Assembly (NCBI RefSeq): GCF_036345915.1
Contig: NZ_CP107785.1
Coordinates: 4,526,001-4,590,000 of the forward strand
DNA: 64,000 bases
Direction of reading: 5' to 3'
Origin: Nocardia sp. NBC_00565
Lineage (GTDB): Bacteria > Actinomycetota > Actinomycetes > Mycobacteriales > Mycobacteriaceae
The notes below the pieces were generated by a model. The model worked only from the letters and a program-made list of their open reading frames with translations. It was not told the DNA's origin and did no database searches. This document shows, one piece after another, positions 25,905 through 34,591 of the stretch. The position numbers were made by a program, and so were the translations under genes. Numbering within the stretch: position 1 is the stretch's first letter; every line of letters starts with the position of its first letter.

Positions 25905-26837
25905 TCAGCGCTCCATCGCATCCAGCCGCTCGGCGATCGGAGGATGGCTGCCGAACCAGCGGGCACGCACGGCGAGCAATCCAGTGACCGGCGGGCGGTC
26001 TCGCAACCACTCGCGTAGCGCGGCCGCGAGATCGCGTCCGTATCCGAGGTCGACCGCTATCCGGTCGGCGGCGAATTCCTCACGGCGGCTGCGTGTCGCG
26101 TTGGCGAGTGGTTCGATGGCGAACAGCGCGGACAGCAGCAGCGCGACCGGCAAGCCCGTCGTGGGCGCCAGTGCAACGGGTAGAAGGGCCAGCAAGGCCA
26201 CCACGACCACGAACCGGACCAGGATTGCGGTAACACCGAGAACGTTCGCCAGCCGTCCCGCCGCCGCCGCGATCCGCTGCACGATCCTCGTGGGTATCGA
26301 GCACCAGGTGTCGAGTAGTCGTAAGCGCTGGTCGGCGTGTAGGTGATGGCCGAGTTCGTGGGCGAGTACGGCCTCCAACTGGCGTGATTCCAGCGCGGCG
26401 ATCGCCCAACTGGTGACCGCGACGACGCGGGTCGGCGCGGCATAGGCGTTCATGAACGCGGATTGCTGAACCCACAACGAATACGGCCACCCGTCCAGCC
26501 CGGGTGCGCGAGTGACCCTCGCCCATGCGGCGGAGAGGATTTCCGATTCCGCGGCAACCGGCCTGCGGAATCCGAACATCGTGGCCGACGACTGACGGTT
26601 CGGGGTGAACCATCCCGCGTCGAAGAGGATGACTCCGACCAACACCCACGCCCCCACCACCGCAGCCGTAAGCCACGGTCCGGTGTACATCTCGATGACG
26701 ACCATGATGAGCACACTCAGCGCCACCGTCGGTAACGCGAGCAGCGCAGTCGCCGACCACGACAACGCAATCCGAAGTCGACGTCCGGGCGCCTCAGCGG
26801 AGCCGTCGCGCTGCGGCGAACCACGAAAAGGCCACAT
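25905..26837 (-). CDS. M48 family membrane metalloprotease (HtpX-like)
   Basis: A 310-residue membrane protein from ATG 26837 (GAGGAGG close upstream; a GTG at 26864 is the alternative). Two N-terminal helices (LLALPTVALSVLIMVVIEM, LTAAVVGAWVLVGVILF) precede the zinc-binding HELGHHLHADQ; the third ligand is the Glu in RREEFAADRIAVDLGYG, followed by GSHPPIAERLDAMER, the usual M48 end. Two more hydrophobic segments lie between. These proteases degrade misfolded membrane proteins or process peptides. No functional neighbour. Confidence 0.88.
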   Translation of the reverse strand: MWPFRGSPQRDGSAEAPGRRLRIALSWSATALLALPTVALSVLIMVVIEMYTGPWLTAAVVGAWVLVGVILFDAGWFTPNRQSSATMFGFRRPVAAESEILSAAWARVTRAPGLDGWPYSLWVQQSAFMNAYAAPTRVVAVTSWAIAALESRQLEAVLAHELGHHLHADQRLRLLDTWCSIPTRIVQRIAAAAGRLANVLGVTAILVRFVVVVALLALLPVALAPTTGLPVALLLSALFAIEPLANATRSRREEFAADRIAVDLGYGRDLAAALREWLRDRPPVTGLLAVRARWFGSHPPIAERLDAMER

Positions 26838-27304
26838 AGGCCTCCTCACTGCATCACCGGCCACTCCTGTCGGTCACTGCACCAAACCAACAGAGGGGCG
26901 ATACCGATCATCGCCGTGCCGCTCGCATGACACGGTATCGCGGTGGCCCAGCGCGCGAGCTTTTGTCGGTGGATCGGGATGCGTTTACGGACAACCGATC
27001 AGCGGCTAGAAGAGTGCGTATCGTGCCCGACCACCGACCGTCCCTCACGGTGGATAGGGGCCGATCTCGGTGGTCCAGTCGGTCGCTGCGGTCGACATGG
27101 ACTCGGTAGTGAGCCGACATGAAATGACGGCTGTCCGAGATCCTGCCCGAGGAGCGCCGCAATCCTTTTGCCGTCAAAGGCAATACGATCTCGCCAACCC
27201 CGGTCAGCCGACCTCGCGCGCCACGCCCGACATCCAATGACACCTGACTTGTCACACCGAGGCCGCTCTGCCCAACGGCCGGGACTGTCTGAAATCCGGT
27301 GGAT

Positions 27305-27400
27305 CTGATCTCGGTCTGATGCGTCGGACCGCAGTTCGATGATGGAGGGGTAGTCCAGGTCGTACCAGTCGACGGTGGCGGGCGGGTCGATCCGGTACGC
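27305..27400 (-). pseudogene. Fragment of a TcmP-like SAM methyltransferase
   Basis: Minus-strand frame reads RIDPPATVDWYDLDYPSIIE then LRSDAS, matching the conserved strand-2 region (VDVDxPEVIxLR) of the leucine carboxyl/TcmP O-methyltransferase family. It has no start or end and is joined directly to the recombinase fragment. Bases 26838-27304 to its right carry no gene I recognise. Confidence 0.5.
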
Positions 27401-27572
27401 GCGGGCGCTCCGATGACGACGGCGTCGAATCCCTGCTCGAGCTGCTCGAGCAGCTCGGAGGCTTTCGGGCGACGTTTGCGCGACTGCCCCACGTCGAAGA
27501 ATTCGGCGACTATCTCGCCATGCCGCTCAGTCAACGCTCGGGCTCTGGCTAGCTGCCAGTTCCGCGACGTCT
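27395..27572 (-). pseudogene. Fragment of a large serine recombinase
   Basis: Minus-strand frame reads LARARALTERHGEIVAEFFD, then VGQSRKRRPKASELLEQL and GFDAVVIGAPAR. This is the N-terminal resolvase region (with the VIVAEYFD, RP-rich and FDAVVVGE-type segments) of actinobacterial recombinases. The catalytic Ser side and the rest of the protein are absent. Its left part overlaps the end of ppgK, whose tail may derive from this insertion. Confidence 0.6.
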
Positions 27573-28411
27573 CCGGATCCTGCTGATCTTCTGCCGCCGA
27601 GCGGGCTGGTTACGCGCGTTGGATCGGCACGCGCAGCCACTGCTGCCCCTACGATCCCCGCGGTGTTCTGCAACGCGGCGGCCACCACCGGCGTGCGGTT
27701 CTTCAGCAACGGAATCCATTTGTCGCCCTTGCGGCTGACCCCGCCACCGGCGATGAACAGGTCGGGCGAGATCGCGTTTTCGATGGCAACCAGCACCTTC
27801 GTCACCTCCGGGGCCCACCGCTTGTAGCTCCAGGCGCGCCTTTCCTTGACCGACGCGGCACCCCGACGCTCGGCCTCCATTCCGCCGACCTCGATGTGAC
27901 CGAATTCAGTGTTGGGCAACAACACCCCGTTGTGGATCACCGCCGAACCGATGCCGGTGCCGAACGTCAGCAGCACAATGACGCCGTCGTTGTCCTTACC
28001 GGCACCGAACTCGACTTCGGCCAATCCCGCCGCGTCGGCGTCATTGAGCAGGGTCACCGGCTGTCCGCCGAGTTCGGCACTGATCACCTCCTGGGCGTTC
28101 ACTCCGATCCAAGACTTGTCGAGGTGCGCGGCGGTACGGGCTACGCCGCCGGTGACCACACCCGGATAGGTGACGCCAAGCGGCGCGTCCCACTGGAAGT
28201 GCTTCACCACCTCGCGGATCGTGTCGGCGAGAGCCTCCGGAGTGGCCGGCCGCGGGGTCGGGAGTTTGAAGCGGTCGCCGATCAGCTGCCCGGTGCCGAG
28301 ATCGACGACGCCGCCCTTCACGCCGGTACCGCCCACGTCGATGCCGAAGCCCCAGCGATGCGGCCTAGCCTGGCTCGGCTTTTCGGTGACCGAAGCGGTG
28401 GTATCGCTCAT
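27527..28411 (-). CDS. ppgK: Polyphosphate glucokinase (ROK family)
   Basis: A 294-residue kinase from ATG 28411, with GGAG 5 bp upstream. It phosphorylates glucose using polyphosphate or ATP. N-terminal phosphate motif GFGIDVGGTGVKGGVVDL, catalytic Asp in LLNDADAAGLAEVEFGAG, LTFGTGIGSAVIHNG, the sugar-binding EFGHIEVGG, and RWAPEVTKVL. The C-terminal 30 or so residues (after AGIVGAAVAA) are unlike relatives and overlap recombinase debris, suggesting the 3' end was replaced. Confidence 0.92.
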   Translation of the reverse strand: MSDTTASVTEKPSQARPHRWGFGIDVGGTGVKGGVVDLGTGQLIGDRFKLPTPRPATPEALADTIREVVKHFQWDAPLGVTYPGVVTGGVARTAAHLDKSWIGVNAQEVISAELGGQPVTLLNDADAAGLAEVEFGAGKDNDGVIVLLTFGTGIGSAVIHNGVLLPNTEFGHIEVGGMEAERRGAASVKERRAWSYKRWAPEVTKVLVAIENAISPDLFIAGGGVSRKGDKWIPLLKNRTPVVAAALQNTAGIVGAAVAARADPTRVTSPLGGRRSAGSGDVAELAASQSPSVD

Positions 28412-28889
28412 GGACACTCCAGTACGTGGCGGCGGTCAGAGGTCGGCTCGCTCCACAGATTCCGGGCTGGTCGTTACCGTGGGTTTCATCGAGTCCCCTG
28501 GTCACGAATCGGATATCGAGGCCGAGATTTCGGCGGGCTGCCCGTATTCCAACGAAAAGGGCGCAAAGGGTTCATTCACAACGGCACTGCCCGCTTCGGG
28601 CACCCCGCTGAACGGACACGGCGCATGTCAGGGACATACCCCAGTACTGATGGTGCACATAACATCAAGCATCTATTCTCTCCCCCGGGCCGGTATTCCT
28701 GCTACCTGTAAAAGCGGCCGGTCGCATTGCAGTTCGGCAGCGTATGTCAACACTGCAATACCCGCGGAACTGCGGGTAAAGCGTTCACGGTTACAGGACT
28801 CGGGTGCCACGAGCGCCAGCGCTCCGATCATCAACTCCGAATTGTTATCAGATGTGTCGACGGTTCAGTGTCGTAGTTGTTCAGGGCCC
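28412..28889. other. Non-coding stretch upstream of ppgK
   Basis: About 480 bp, GC lower than average around 28620-28870. No reading frame with recognisable sequence on either strand. It should hold the ppgK promoter. A short hairpin CCCGC-N6-GCGGG lies near 28760-28775. Confidence 0.3.
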
Positions 28890-28909
28890 GGCGGTCCGTT
28901 GGGACCGCC
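28890..28909. terminator. Strong hairpin, possible relic terminator
   Basis: GGCGGTCC-GTTG-GGACCGCC, a perfect 8-bp stem with a 4-base loop, about 80 bp downstream of the minus-strand methyltransferase fragment, for which it may have been the terminator. Confidence 0.5.
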
Positions 28910-28986
28910 GCTGTCCGCCGATAAGACCCGCATCCCTGTCATTCTCGGCGCTCAGCCTCCTGCCGAGAGCCCTACTACCGGAACCC

Positions 28987-29290
28987 CTACTTCTCGCGGC
29001 CGACGGCGGCGTATCCGGCAGCGGGCATCTTCGGTGCGGTCGAGGGATCCGCGGCGGGCAGCGGGGTAACCCCAGGCTGCGTCGGATCCACGCCCTCGGG
29101 ACACCAGCGGCCGATCGGCACGATGCCCGGTTCGATCATTTCCAGCCTCGAGAAGAAGCGGGCGACCCCGGCATAGGTGCGTGCACCCATTTGTATGCTG
29201 CTGTGCTGGTAGCCGTGCACGGTGGCCTCGATGGTCTCGGGGTCGAGATCGGCGGTGAGCTGCGTAAAGCCGGTGTATGACTGGCTGTGC
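28987..29290 (-). pseudogene. C-terminal fragment of an S-adenosyl methyltransferase (Methyltransf_19 type)
   Basis: The minus-strand frame reads YTGFTQLTADLDPETIEATV, then HGYQHSSIQMGARTYAGVAR, FFSRLEMIEPGIVPI and GRWCPEGVDP. The end of this actinobacterial SAM-methyltransferase family looks like this, with EPGIVPIGRW near the C-terminus. The N-terminal SAM-binding domain (some 170 residues) is absent: the sigma-factor gene on the other strand starts where it should be. The two truncated genes meet head to head, consistent with one deletion. Confidence 0.65.
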
Positions 29291-29308
29291 CCCTGTCATG
29301 CTTGCGGT

Positions 29309-29794
29309 ATGGCGGCAGGGGCGGTCGAAACATTCGAGCGGCATCGGGCACGATTGTTCGGTCTGGCGTATCGAATGCTCGGTTCGGCGGCTGACGCCGA
29401 AGACATCGTCCAAGAGGCGTTCCTGCGGTGGCACAACACTGAACCCGGCTCGGTCGAGGTGCCATCGGCGTGGTTGGCCAAGGTTGCGATGAACCTTTGT
29501 CTGAACCGGCTCGACTCCGCACGCAGTCGCCGAGAGCGATACATCGGGTCGTCGTTGCCCGAGCCGGTGTTGACGCCGGACAGCGCGTCGGGGCCGTTGG
29601 ATACCGTCGAGCAACGCGACACGGTGTCGTTGGTGTTCTTCGTGCTTGCCGAGCGGCTCACCCCGAGCGAACGAGCGGTGTTCGTACTGCGTGAGGCATT
29701 CGGCTACAGCCATCGTGAGGTGGCCGAGTTGATCGAGCTGATGGCCCGCCACGGAATCGCCGCGGTCGAGGAACAGTCGTGGACACGCCTGTGA
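29309..29794 (+). pseudogene. Truncated ECF41 (SigJ-like) sigma factor
   Basis: From the ATG at 29309 region 2 reads ETFERHRARLFGLAYRMLGS and ADAEDIVQEAFLRWH; the linker has SSLPEPVL, the LPEP hallmark of ECF41 factors; region 4 begins TPSERAVFVLREAFGYSHRE. After VAELIEL the sequence changes to MARHGIAAVEEQSWTRL and stops, giving 161 residues against about 300 for the family. The end of region 4 and the SnoaL-like C-terminal domain are missing. Promoter binding may be lost. Its stop overlaps the start of the FAD monooxygenase. Confidence 0.75.
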
Positions 29795-31239
29795 ACTCTG
29801 CCGATGTCATCGTGGTGGGTGGTGGCCCCACCGGCATGACGGCCGCCGGTGATCTCGCTCGCGCCGGACGGTTGGTGACCGTGCTGGAGCGATGGCCGCA
29901 GATCAACCCGACCAGCCGGGCATTCGCGACCATGGCTCGCACCCTGGAAGTCCTCGACGCCCGCGGTCTGGCCGAGGATCTACTCGCACAGGGCAGCACC
30001 ACACCGGCGGTGAACCTGTTCGCGGGCGCGAAGGTCGATCTGACTCACCTGCCCTCGCGGTACCGCTGCGGGCTGATCACGCCGCAGACCAATGTCGACC
30101 AGGCCCTGGCCCGCTATGCCGAAACACAGGGAGCGGATATCCACCGCGGTGTCGAGGTCGTCGGCCTGGTGCAGGACCGCGACGGTGTCACGGTGACGAC
30201 CCAGCACAAGGACGCACCGGCGGACACCGAGACAACCCGCTGGCGCGCACCGTATCTGGTGGCCGCCGACGGTGCCCACAGCACCATCCGAACCCTGCTC
30301 GGGGTGGAATTCGCGGGCAAGTCGGTGTTGTCCTCGGTGGTGCTGGCCGATGTGCTGCTCACCGATGGACCAGCAGGTGTGGCTTTGACGCTCGGCGACA
30401 CCCGCGACTGCTTCGGATTCCTCGTCCCCTACGGCGACGGTTCCGGCTCCGGCTGGTACCGGTCGATGACCTGGGATCGCCGCAACCAGCTGCCCGACTC
30501 CGAGCCGGTGGACGAGCGCGAGGTGCAGGACGTGCTCACGCGGGCGATAGGACGTGATGTCGGCGTGGCCGAGATCAGCTGGCGTTCCCGCTTCCACTGC
30601 GATGAGCGCCAAATCCACGAATACCGTTCCGGACGTGTGTTTTTCGCAGGCGACGCCGCACACGTGCACTCTCCGATGGGCGGGCAGGGCATGAACACCG
30701 GCATCCAGGATGCCGCCAATCTGGCTTGGAAGCTGGACGCCGTCCTCGGCGGCGCGAACGACGCGGTGCTCGACACCTACCACGCCGAACGCCACCGTAT
30801 CGGCCGCCGCGTCCTGCGGCAGAGCGGCGCGATGATGCGCGCGGTCACGGTGAAACCGCGCATCGCGCGCTGGATGCGGGACCGAATCGCCCCGAAAGTG
30901 CTTGGCTTCGGCCCGATCTCGGACGCGATCGCGGGCAGCTTCGCCGGAGTTACCCTGCGCTACCCGTCCGGCCGCGGCCAGTCCCCGCTGGTCGGAACCC
31001 GCGCCACGGAGACTCCCCTGCGGGGAGACCGGCTCACCGTGCTACAGCGGACACCCGGCTTCGTCCTCATCCGGGAACGCGGCACCGCCCCCGTCGCAAC
31101 GAATCTCATCCAAGCCGAACGCACCGACACCGGCCCCGCCCTGCTGGTGCGTCCCGACGGCTACATCGCCTGGGCCGGACGCACCGCCGCCGACCACGGC
31201 TGGCGCGACACCCTAGCCTTCTGGACCCAAAAGAGTTGA
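29779..31239 (+). CDS. FAD-dependent aromatic monooxygenase (class A)
   Basis: A 486-residue flavoprotein hydroxylase. GTG 29779 is the called start; a GTG at 29791 gives VNSADVIVVGGGP and is equally likely. FAD-binding GGGPTGMTAAGDLARAG at the N-terminus, the DG motif YLVAADGAHSTIRTLLGVEF, and the GD motif VFFAGDAAHVHSPMGGQGMN, followed by IQDAANLAWKLDAVL. A thioredoxin-like C-terminal end is suggested by LVRPDGYIAWAG. Relatives hydroxylate phenols, polyketides or rifamycins. Next to it lies a small conserved gene with good spacing, probably co-transcribed. Confidence 0.9.
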   Translation: MDTPVNSADVIVVGGGPTGMTAAGDLARAGRLVTVLERWPQINPTSRAFATMARTLEVLDARGLAEDLLAQGSTTPAVNLFAGAKVDLTHLPSRYRCGLITPQTNVDQALARYAETQGADIHRGVEVVGLVQDRDGVTVTTQHKDAPADTETTRWRAPYLVAADGAHSTIRTLLGVEFAGKSVLSSVVLADVLLTDGPAGVALTLGDTRDCFGFLVPYGDGSGSGWYRSMTWDRRNQLPDSEPVDEREVQDVLTRAIGRDVGVAEISWRSRFHCDERQIHEYRSGRVFFAGDAAHVHSPMGGQGMNTGIQDAANLAWKLDAVLGGANDAVLDTYHAERHRIGRRVLRQSGAMMRAVTVKPRIARWMRDRIAPKVLGFGPISDAIAGSFAGVTLRYPSGRGQSPLVGTRATETPLRGDRLTVLQRTPGFVLIRERGTAPVATNLIQAERTDTGPALLVRPDGYIAWAGRTAADHGWRDTLAFWTQKS

Positions 31240-31268
31240 ACCCCAACCCCGTCGAAAGGAGCATTCCC

Positions 31269-31676
31269 GTGACCGTGACCGTGATCCAGATCGGCCTGCA
31301 CCCCGACGTCATCGACTACACCTCCCCCGACTTCACCCAATTCCCCGGTCTGACCAAGGACGTCCTGTGCAAGGCCAACGACGACAATGTCGCCGGACTG
31401 CGCGCCGCCGGCTACGAGGTCGACAACTGCCTCATCGACCTCGGTGACGCCGGTGCCGAAAAGGCCCGAAAGTGGCTTGCGGCCAAGCACTATGACGCCG
31501 TGCTCATCGGTGCCGGTGTCCGCCTGGTCGCCAGCAACACGGTGCTCTTCGAAGCGATCGTCAACGCCGCTCACACCCTGCAGCCCGGCTGCCGATTTGT
31601 TTTCAACCAACGGTGTTTCCGGCGTTGTTTCTCAATAGGTTTGGGCGCCGGTCTGGTGTCGATGACCATCGAGTGA
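31269..31676 (+). CDS. Conserved hypothetical protein, altered C-terminus
   Basis: GTG 31269 follows AAAGGAG at 7 bp. It reads VIQIGLHPDVIDYTSPDF, then NVAGLRAAGYEVDNCLIDLG and DAVLIGAGVRLVASNTVLFE, ending HTLQPGCRFVFN. This looks like a small alpha/beta (Rossmann-like) protein of unknown function. After RFVFN the sequence QRCFRRCFSIGLGAGL seems unrelated, and the DNA there has no coding character, so the original C-terminus may have been lost. 135 residues as it stands. Confidence 0.6.
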   Translation: MTVTVIQIGLHPDVIDYTSPDFTQFPGLTKDVLCKANDDNVAGLRAAGYEVDNCLIDLGDAGAEKARKWLAAKHYDAVLIGAGVRLVASNTVLFEAIVNAAHTLQPGCRFVFNQRCFRRCFSIGLGAGLVSMTIE

Positions 31677-32050
31677 TGTGCTGGGTGGGTTATCGTTCGG
31701 CGAGCGCGGCTTCGGTATCCGTGAACACCACCTGGTTGAACTTCTCTTCCTCGAATGCGGCCTTTTGTTGAGCCCGTTCCGATTGTTGAAGTGCTCGACC
31801 ATTTCCGGATCGACGACAGTCAGCAGTCCGAGCCCCCGCTGCACATCGCAGCACCGAAATCCGCAAGAACCGGAGCGTACCTGAATCCGGGGGCAACCGC
31901 GGATGAGCCTTGAACTGGTACTGGTGATTTCAACAATCGTCAGCGCGGTCGCCGGGCGATCATCGGTGTCCGACAGCGGGCGGGTCGCCAACCGCAATCA
32001 GATCGCCGCACGCCGACTGGGCTGGCGAGGATTCCGCCAGCGATAACATC
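31677..32050. other. Unassigned stretch
   Basis: About 370 bp. A minus-strand frame (31690-31896) ends FEEEKFNQVVFTDTEAALAE, which has a coding look and ends near the junction at 31606-31690, but I cannot place it in a family. A plus-strand 47-codon frame from ATG 31902 begins MSLELVLVISTIVSAVAG; also unassigned. Likely rearrangement debris. Confidence 0.3.
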
Positions 32051-32482
32051 TCACCGATTCGGCGTCAACAGCACCAGCGGGATCTCACGGGAGGTCTTGC
32101 GCTGATAGCCGGCGTAGCCGTCGTACGCCGCGACGACCCTGGGCCACAACGCCGCGCGTTCTTCCACGGTGGCCACACGAGCCGCCATCGGTTGCTTGGG
32201 ACCACTCTGCAGCGCCACCTCGACATCGGGATGGTCACGCAGGTTCAGAAACCACGCGGGATGGGTGGGATCACCACCGCGCGAGGCCACGATCACGATC
32301 ATCTCGCCATCGATGACCGGCGCGGTCAGCATGACCTTCCGCGGCTCACCGGATTTGCGACCGATCGTGGTGAGCTCGAGGGTCGGCATCCCCACGATCG
32401 TCCTGCCCAACCTCCCGCCGCTTACTTTGAGCAGGGCACGGTGAATGGCGTTTTGGATCTTCAACTGAGCATCACTCGGCAT
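32051..32482 (-). CDS. Ddn-like nitroreductase/F420-dependent oxidoreductase
   Basis: A 143-residue protein from MPSDAQLKIQNAIHR at 32482. It has LGRTIVGMPTLELTTIGRKS, then GEPRKVMLTAPV, IVIVASRGGDPTHPAWFLNL and DHPDVEVALQSG: the split-barrel deazaflavin-dependent reductase family of mycobacteria and relatives (Ddn is the PA-824-activating enzyme). These use reduced F420 to reduce quinones or other substrates. Longer in-frame starts upstream are not supported by similarity. Confidence 0.88.
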   Translation of the reverse strand: MPSDAQLKIQNAIHRALLKVSGGRLGRTIVGMPTLELTTIGRKSGEPRKVMLTAPVIDGEMIVIVASRGGDPTHPAWFLNLRDHPDVEVALQSGPKQPMAARVATVEERAALWPRVVAAYDGYAGYQRKTSREIPLVLLTPNR

Positions 32483-32690
32483 GGTGCGCAACCTACCCGT
32501 TCGCAGCCATGTAAGCGTCGCGGTCCGCGGCGAGCAATCGAACAAGCTCCGCACGAACGAGCGTCGCTTTTTCGGTCGGAGGTATATCCGGACCGCTGCC
32601 AAAGTCCGGCTGACCTGACCCCATGATTTCGGTCCAAGCTAGGAGGACATCCGCCCTGACCAGGCATCGACGCGTGCCACCACAGATACC

Positions 32691-34544
32691 TCAGCCAACT
32701 GGAGGGGCACCACGGTGCGCATCGAACCCGGGCCGATTCGGACTGTGCTGTCCTGCCTGTCGAGGGACCGCGAACAACCCCACAAAGACGGCAGCGAGAA
32801 TTCCTACTGCCCACCACAGCGTGCGCCCGAACGTGCGGGAGAAATTCTCCGCGTTGGCCTTTTCGCCTGCGTCGCTGAGGATTTCGGTTACCCGATCAGG
32901 CCTTCCAGGCTGGGTGGCCTGCCCCTGGATGCCCCGGCAGCTTATGGGCGTCTCGGTGGGGTTGGTGCTGGCCGATCTGTCCTGCATACAAACTCGGAAG
33001 CCGGAGATGGTCCGCGCCTGCGCCTGCTCGTCCAGGCCCGCCGCGGCGAGTTCGGTGCGAACACGGGGTACGACCGTGTCGACACCGCGATCGGAACCGC
33101 TGTCGAGCTGGGTGAAGAAGATCACGCCGACTAGCGCGACGCCGAGCGCGACGCCGAGTTGCTGAGCGGTGTTCAGCAGGCCGGACGCCGAACCCGCATC
33201 GTCCTTGGGGACCGCAGCCAGCACGAAGTCGACGGTCGGCGAGACGATCAGGCCGAAGCCAAGTCCCGAAATGGCAAGCGGTGCAATCAACTGCCACGAT
33301 GTGATCGCCGGGCCATACCGCCCAGCGGCCCACACGCAGCTGGCGAAGCCCGTCGCGTTGAGTAGTGCTCCGGCCATCAGCACTCGCCGCCCGTACCGGG
33401 GTACGAGCACCTCCACGGATATGCCTGCCGCCGCGGCAGCGCCGACGGCGAAGGCGCCAGAGGTCAGACCGGCCCGCAGTGGCGACCAGCCGAGGCCGAG
33501 TTGCATGTAGAGCGTCCAGATGAGGAAGAATCCGCCGAGCGCGATCCAGAAGATCAGCCAGAGCACGCTGCCGATCGTGAACGATCGCGCCCGAAACAAT
33601 CCGAGAACGACCAGCGGTGAACCGATCGTCCGGGCGCGTCGGTGTTCGTAGACCACAAGGACCGCAAGCACTGCGACCGCACCGGCCATCATCGCGAAAG
33701 TCCATGCGGGCCACCCGAATCGACGACCCTCCGTGAGCGGGTAGACCAGCATCGCGATCGCGGCCGTGACGAGCCCGGCGCCGACGAGGTCGAGCTTCGG
33801 AGTGGTCGCGGACTTCGATTCGCGCATCACGAACAGGCCCGCGGCGATAGCGCCGATACCGACCGGGACATTGACCAGAAAGATCGGCCGCCAGTCGAGG
33901 CCGAACACATTCCAGTCGACGAGGACACCACCGACGGTTGGCCCGACGACCGCCGCCGATCCGACGATGGCGCCGAAGATGCCGAACACCCTTCCCCGCT
34001 CGTTGAGCGGGAAGGTGACGTGGATGATCGCGAGGATCTGCGGCACCATCAGTCCGGCGGTGCCTCCCTGAAGAAACCGCGAGACGATGAGCATGCCTGG
34101 GCTGCAGGCGATGCCGCACAGCGCCGAGGCGATGGTGAACCCGGCGACTCCGGTCAGGAACAACCGGCGGCGGCCGTAGATATCGCCGAGCCTGCCACTG
34201 GTGATGAGGACGACGGCGAACGCCAGCACGTATCCTGCGACGATCCATTCGAGCTGCGCATACTGCGCCTGAAGGTCGCGTTGGATGCTCGGTATCGCGA
34301 CGTTGACGATGGTGGTGTCGAGCAGGTCCATGAACCCCGCGACGAGGACGATGACGAGCGCGATCCAGCGTCTGCGATCCAGCGGCGTCGAAGGCTGCTG
34401 GGATACCGGCGCGCTCGCGACGGCCTGGCGGACGTCGCGAGGCTCCGAATCGCGAATCGACGGCTGCACCGTGTCGACCTGCCAGCTGGTCGACGAAGCG
34501 GCTGCGGCCCTTTCGGTGACAGTACGACTCCACTGCCACACCAT
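32691..34544 (-). CDS. MFS exporter (DHA2, 14-helix) of the polyketide cluster
   Basis: A 617-residue membrane protein, ATG 34544 with GGGAGG 7 bp upstream. A polar 55-residue N-terminus leads to helix 1 (WIALVIVLVAGFMDLLD, with the DTTIVNVAIPSI motif of DHA2 pumps). Motif A: SGRLGDIYGRRRLFLTG. Near the C-terminus a long loop (about residues 510-560) with polar residues precedes the final helix. It lies at the end of the polyketide operon, 47 bp after the methyltransferase, and probably exports the product or gives self-resistance. Confidence 0.88.
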   Translation of the reverse strand: MVWQWSRTVTERAAAASSTSWQVDTVQPSIRDSEPRDVRQAVASAPVSQQPSTPLDRRRWIALVIVLVAGFMDLLDTTIVNVAIPSIQRDLQAQYAQLEWIVAGYVLAFAVVLITSGRLGDIYGRRRLFLTGVAGFTIASALCGIACSPGMLIVSRFLQGGTAGLMVPQILAIIHVTFPLNERGRVFGIFGAIVGSAAVVGPTVGGVLVDWNVFGLDWRPIFLVNVPVGIGAIAAGLFVMRESKSATTPKLDLVGAGLVTAAIAMLVYPLTEGRRFGWPAWTFAMMAGAVAVLAVLVVYEHRRARTIGSPLVVLGLFRARSFTIGSVLWLIFWIALGGFFLIWTLYMQLGLGWSPLRAGLTSGAFAVGAAAAAGISVEVLVPRYGRRVLMAGALLNATGFASCVWAAGRYGPAITSWQLIAPLAISGLGFGLIVSPTVDFVLAAVPKDDAGSASGLLNTAQQLGVALGVALVGVIFFTQLDSGSDRGVDTVVPRVRTELAAAGLDEQAQARTISGFRVCMQDRSASTNPTETPISCRGIQGQATQPGRPDRVTEILSDAGEKANAENFSRTFGRTLWWAVGILAAVFVGLFAVPRQAGQHSPNRPGFDAHRGAPPVG

Positions 34545-34591
34545 CTATGACCCTCCCATCGTTGAAAGTGCTGTAGCCCAGATGGTTTCGG

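Noticed and set aside
33642..34550. 302-codon plus-strand frame rich in Asp, Glu and Arg
   Set aside because: It is antisense to the hydrophobic MFS gene; antisense of membrane-protein codons gives such charged sequence.
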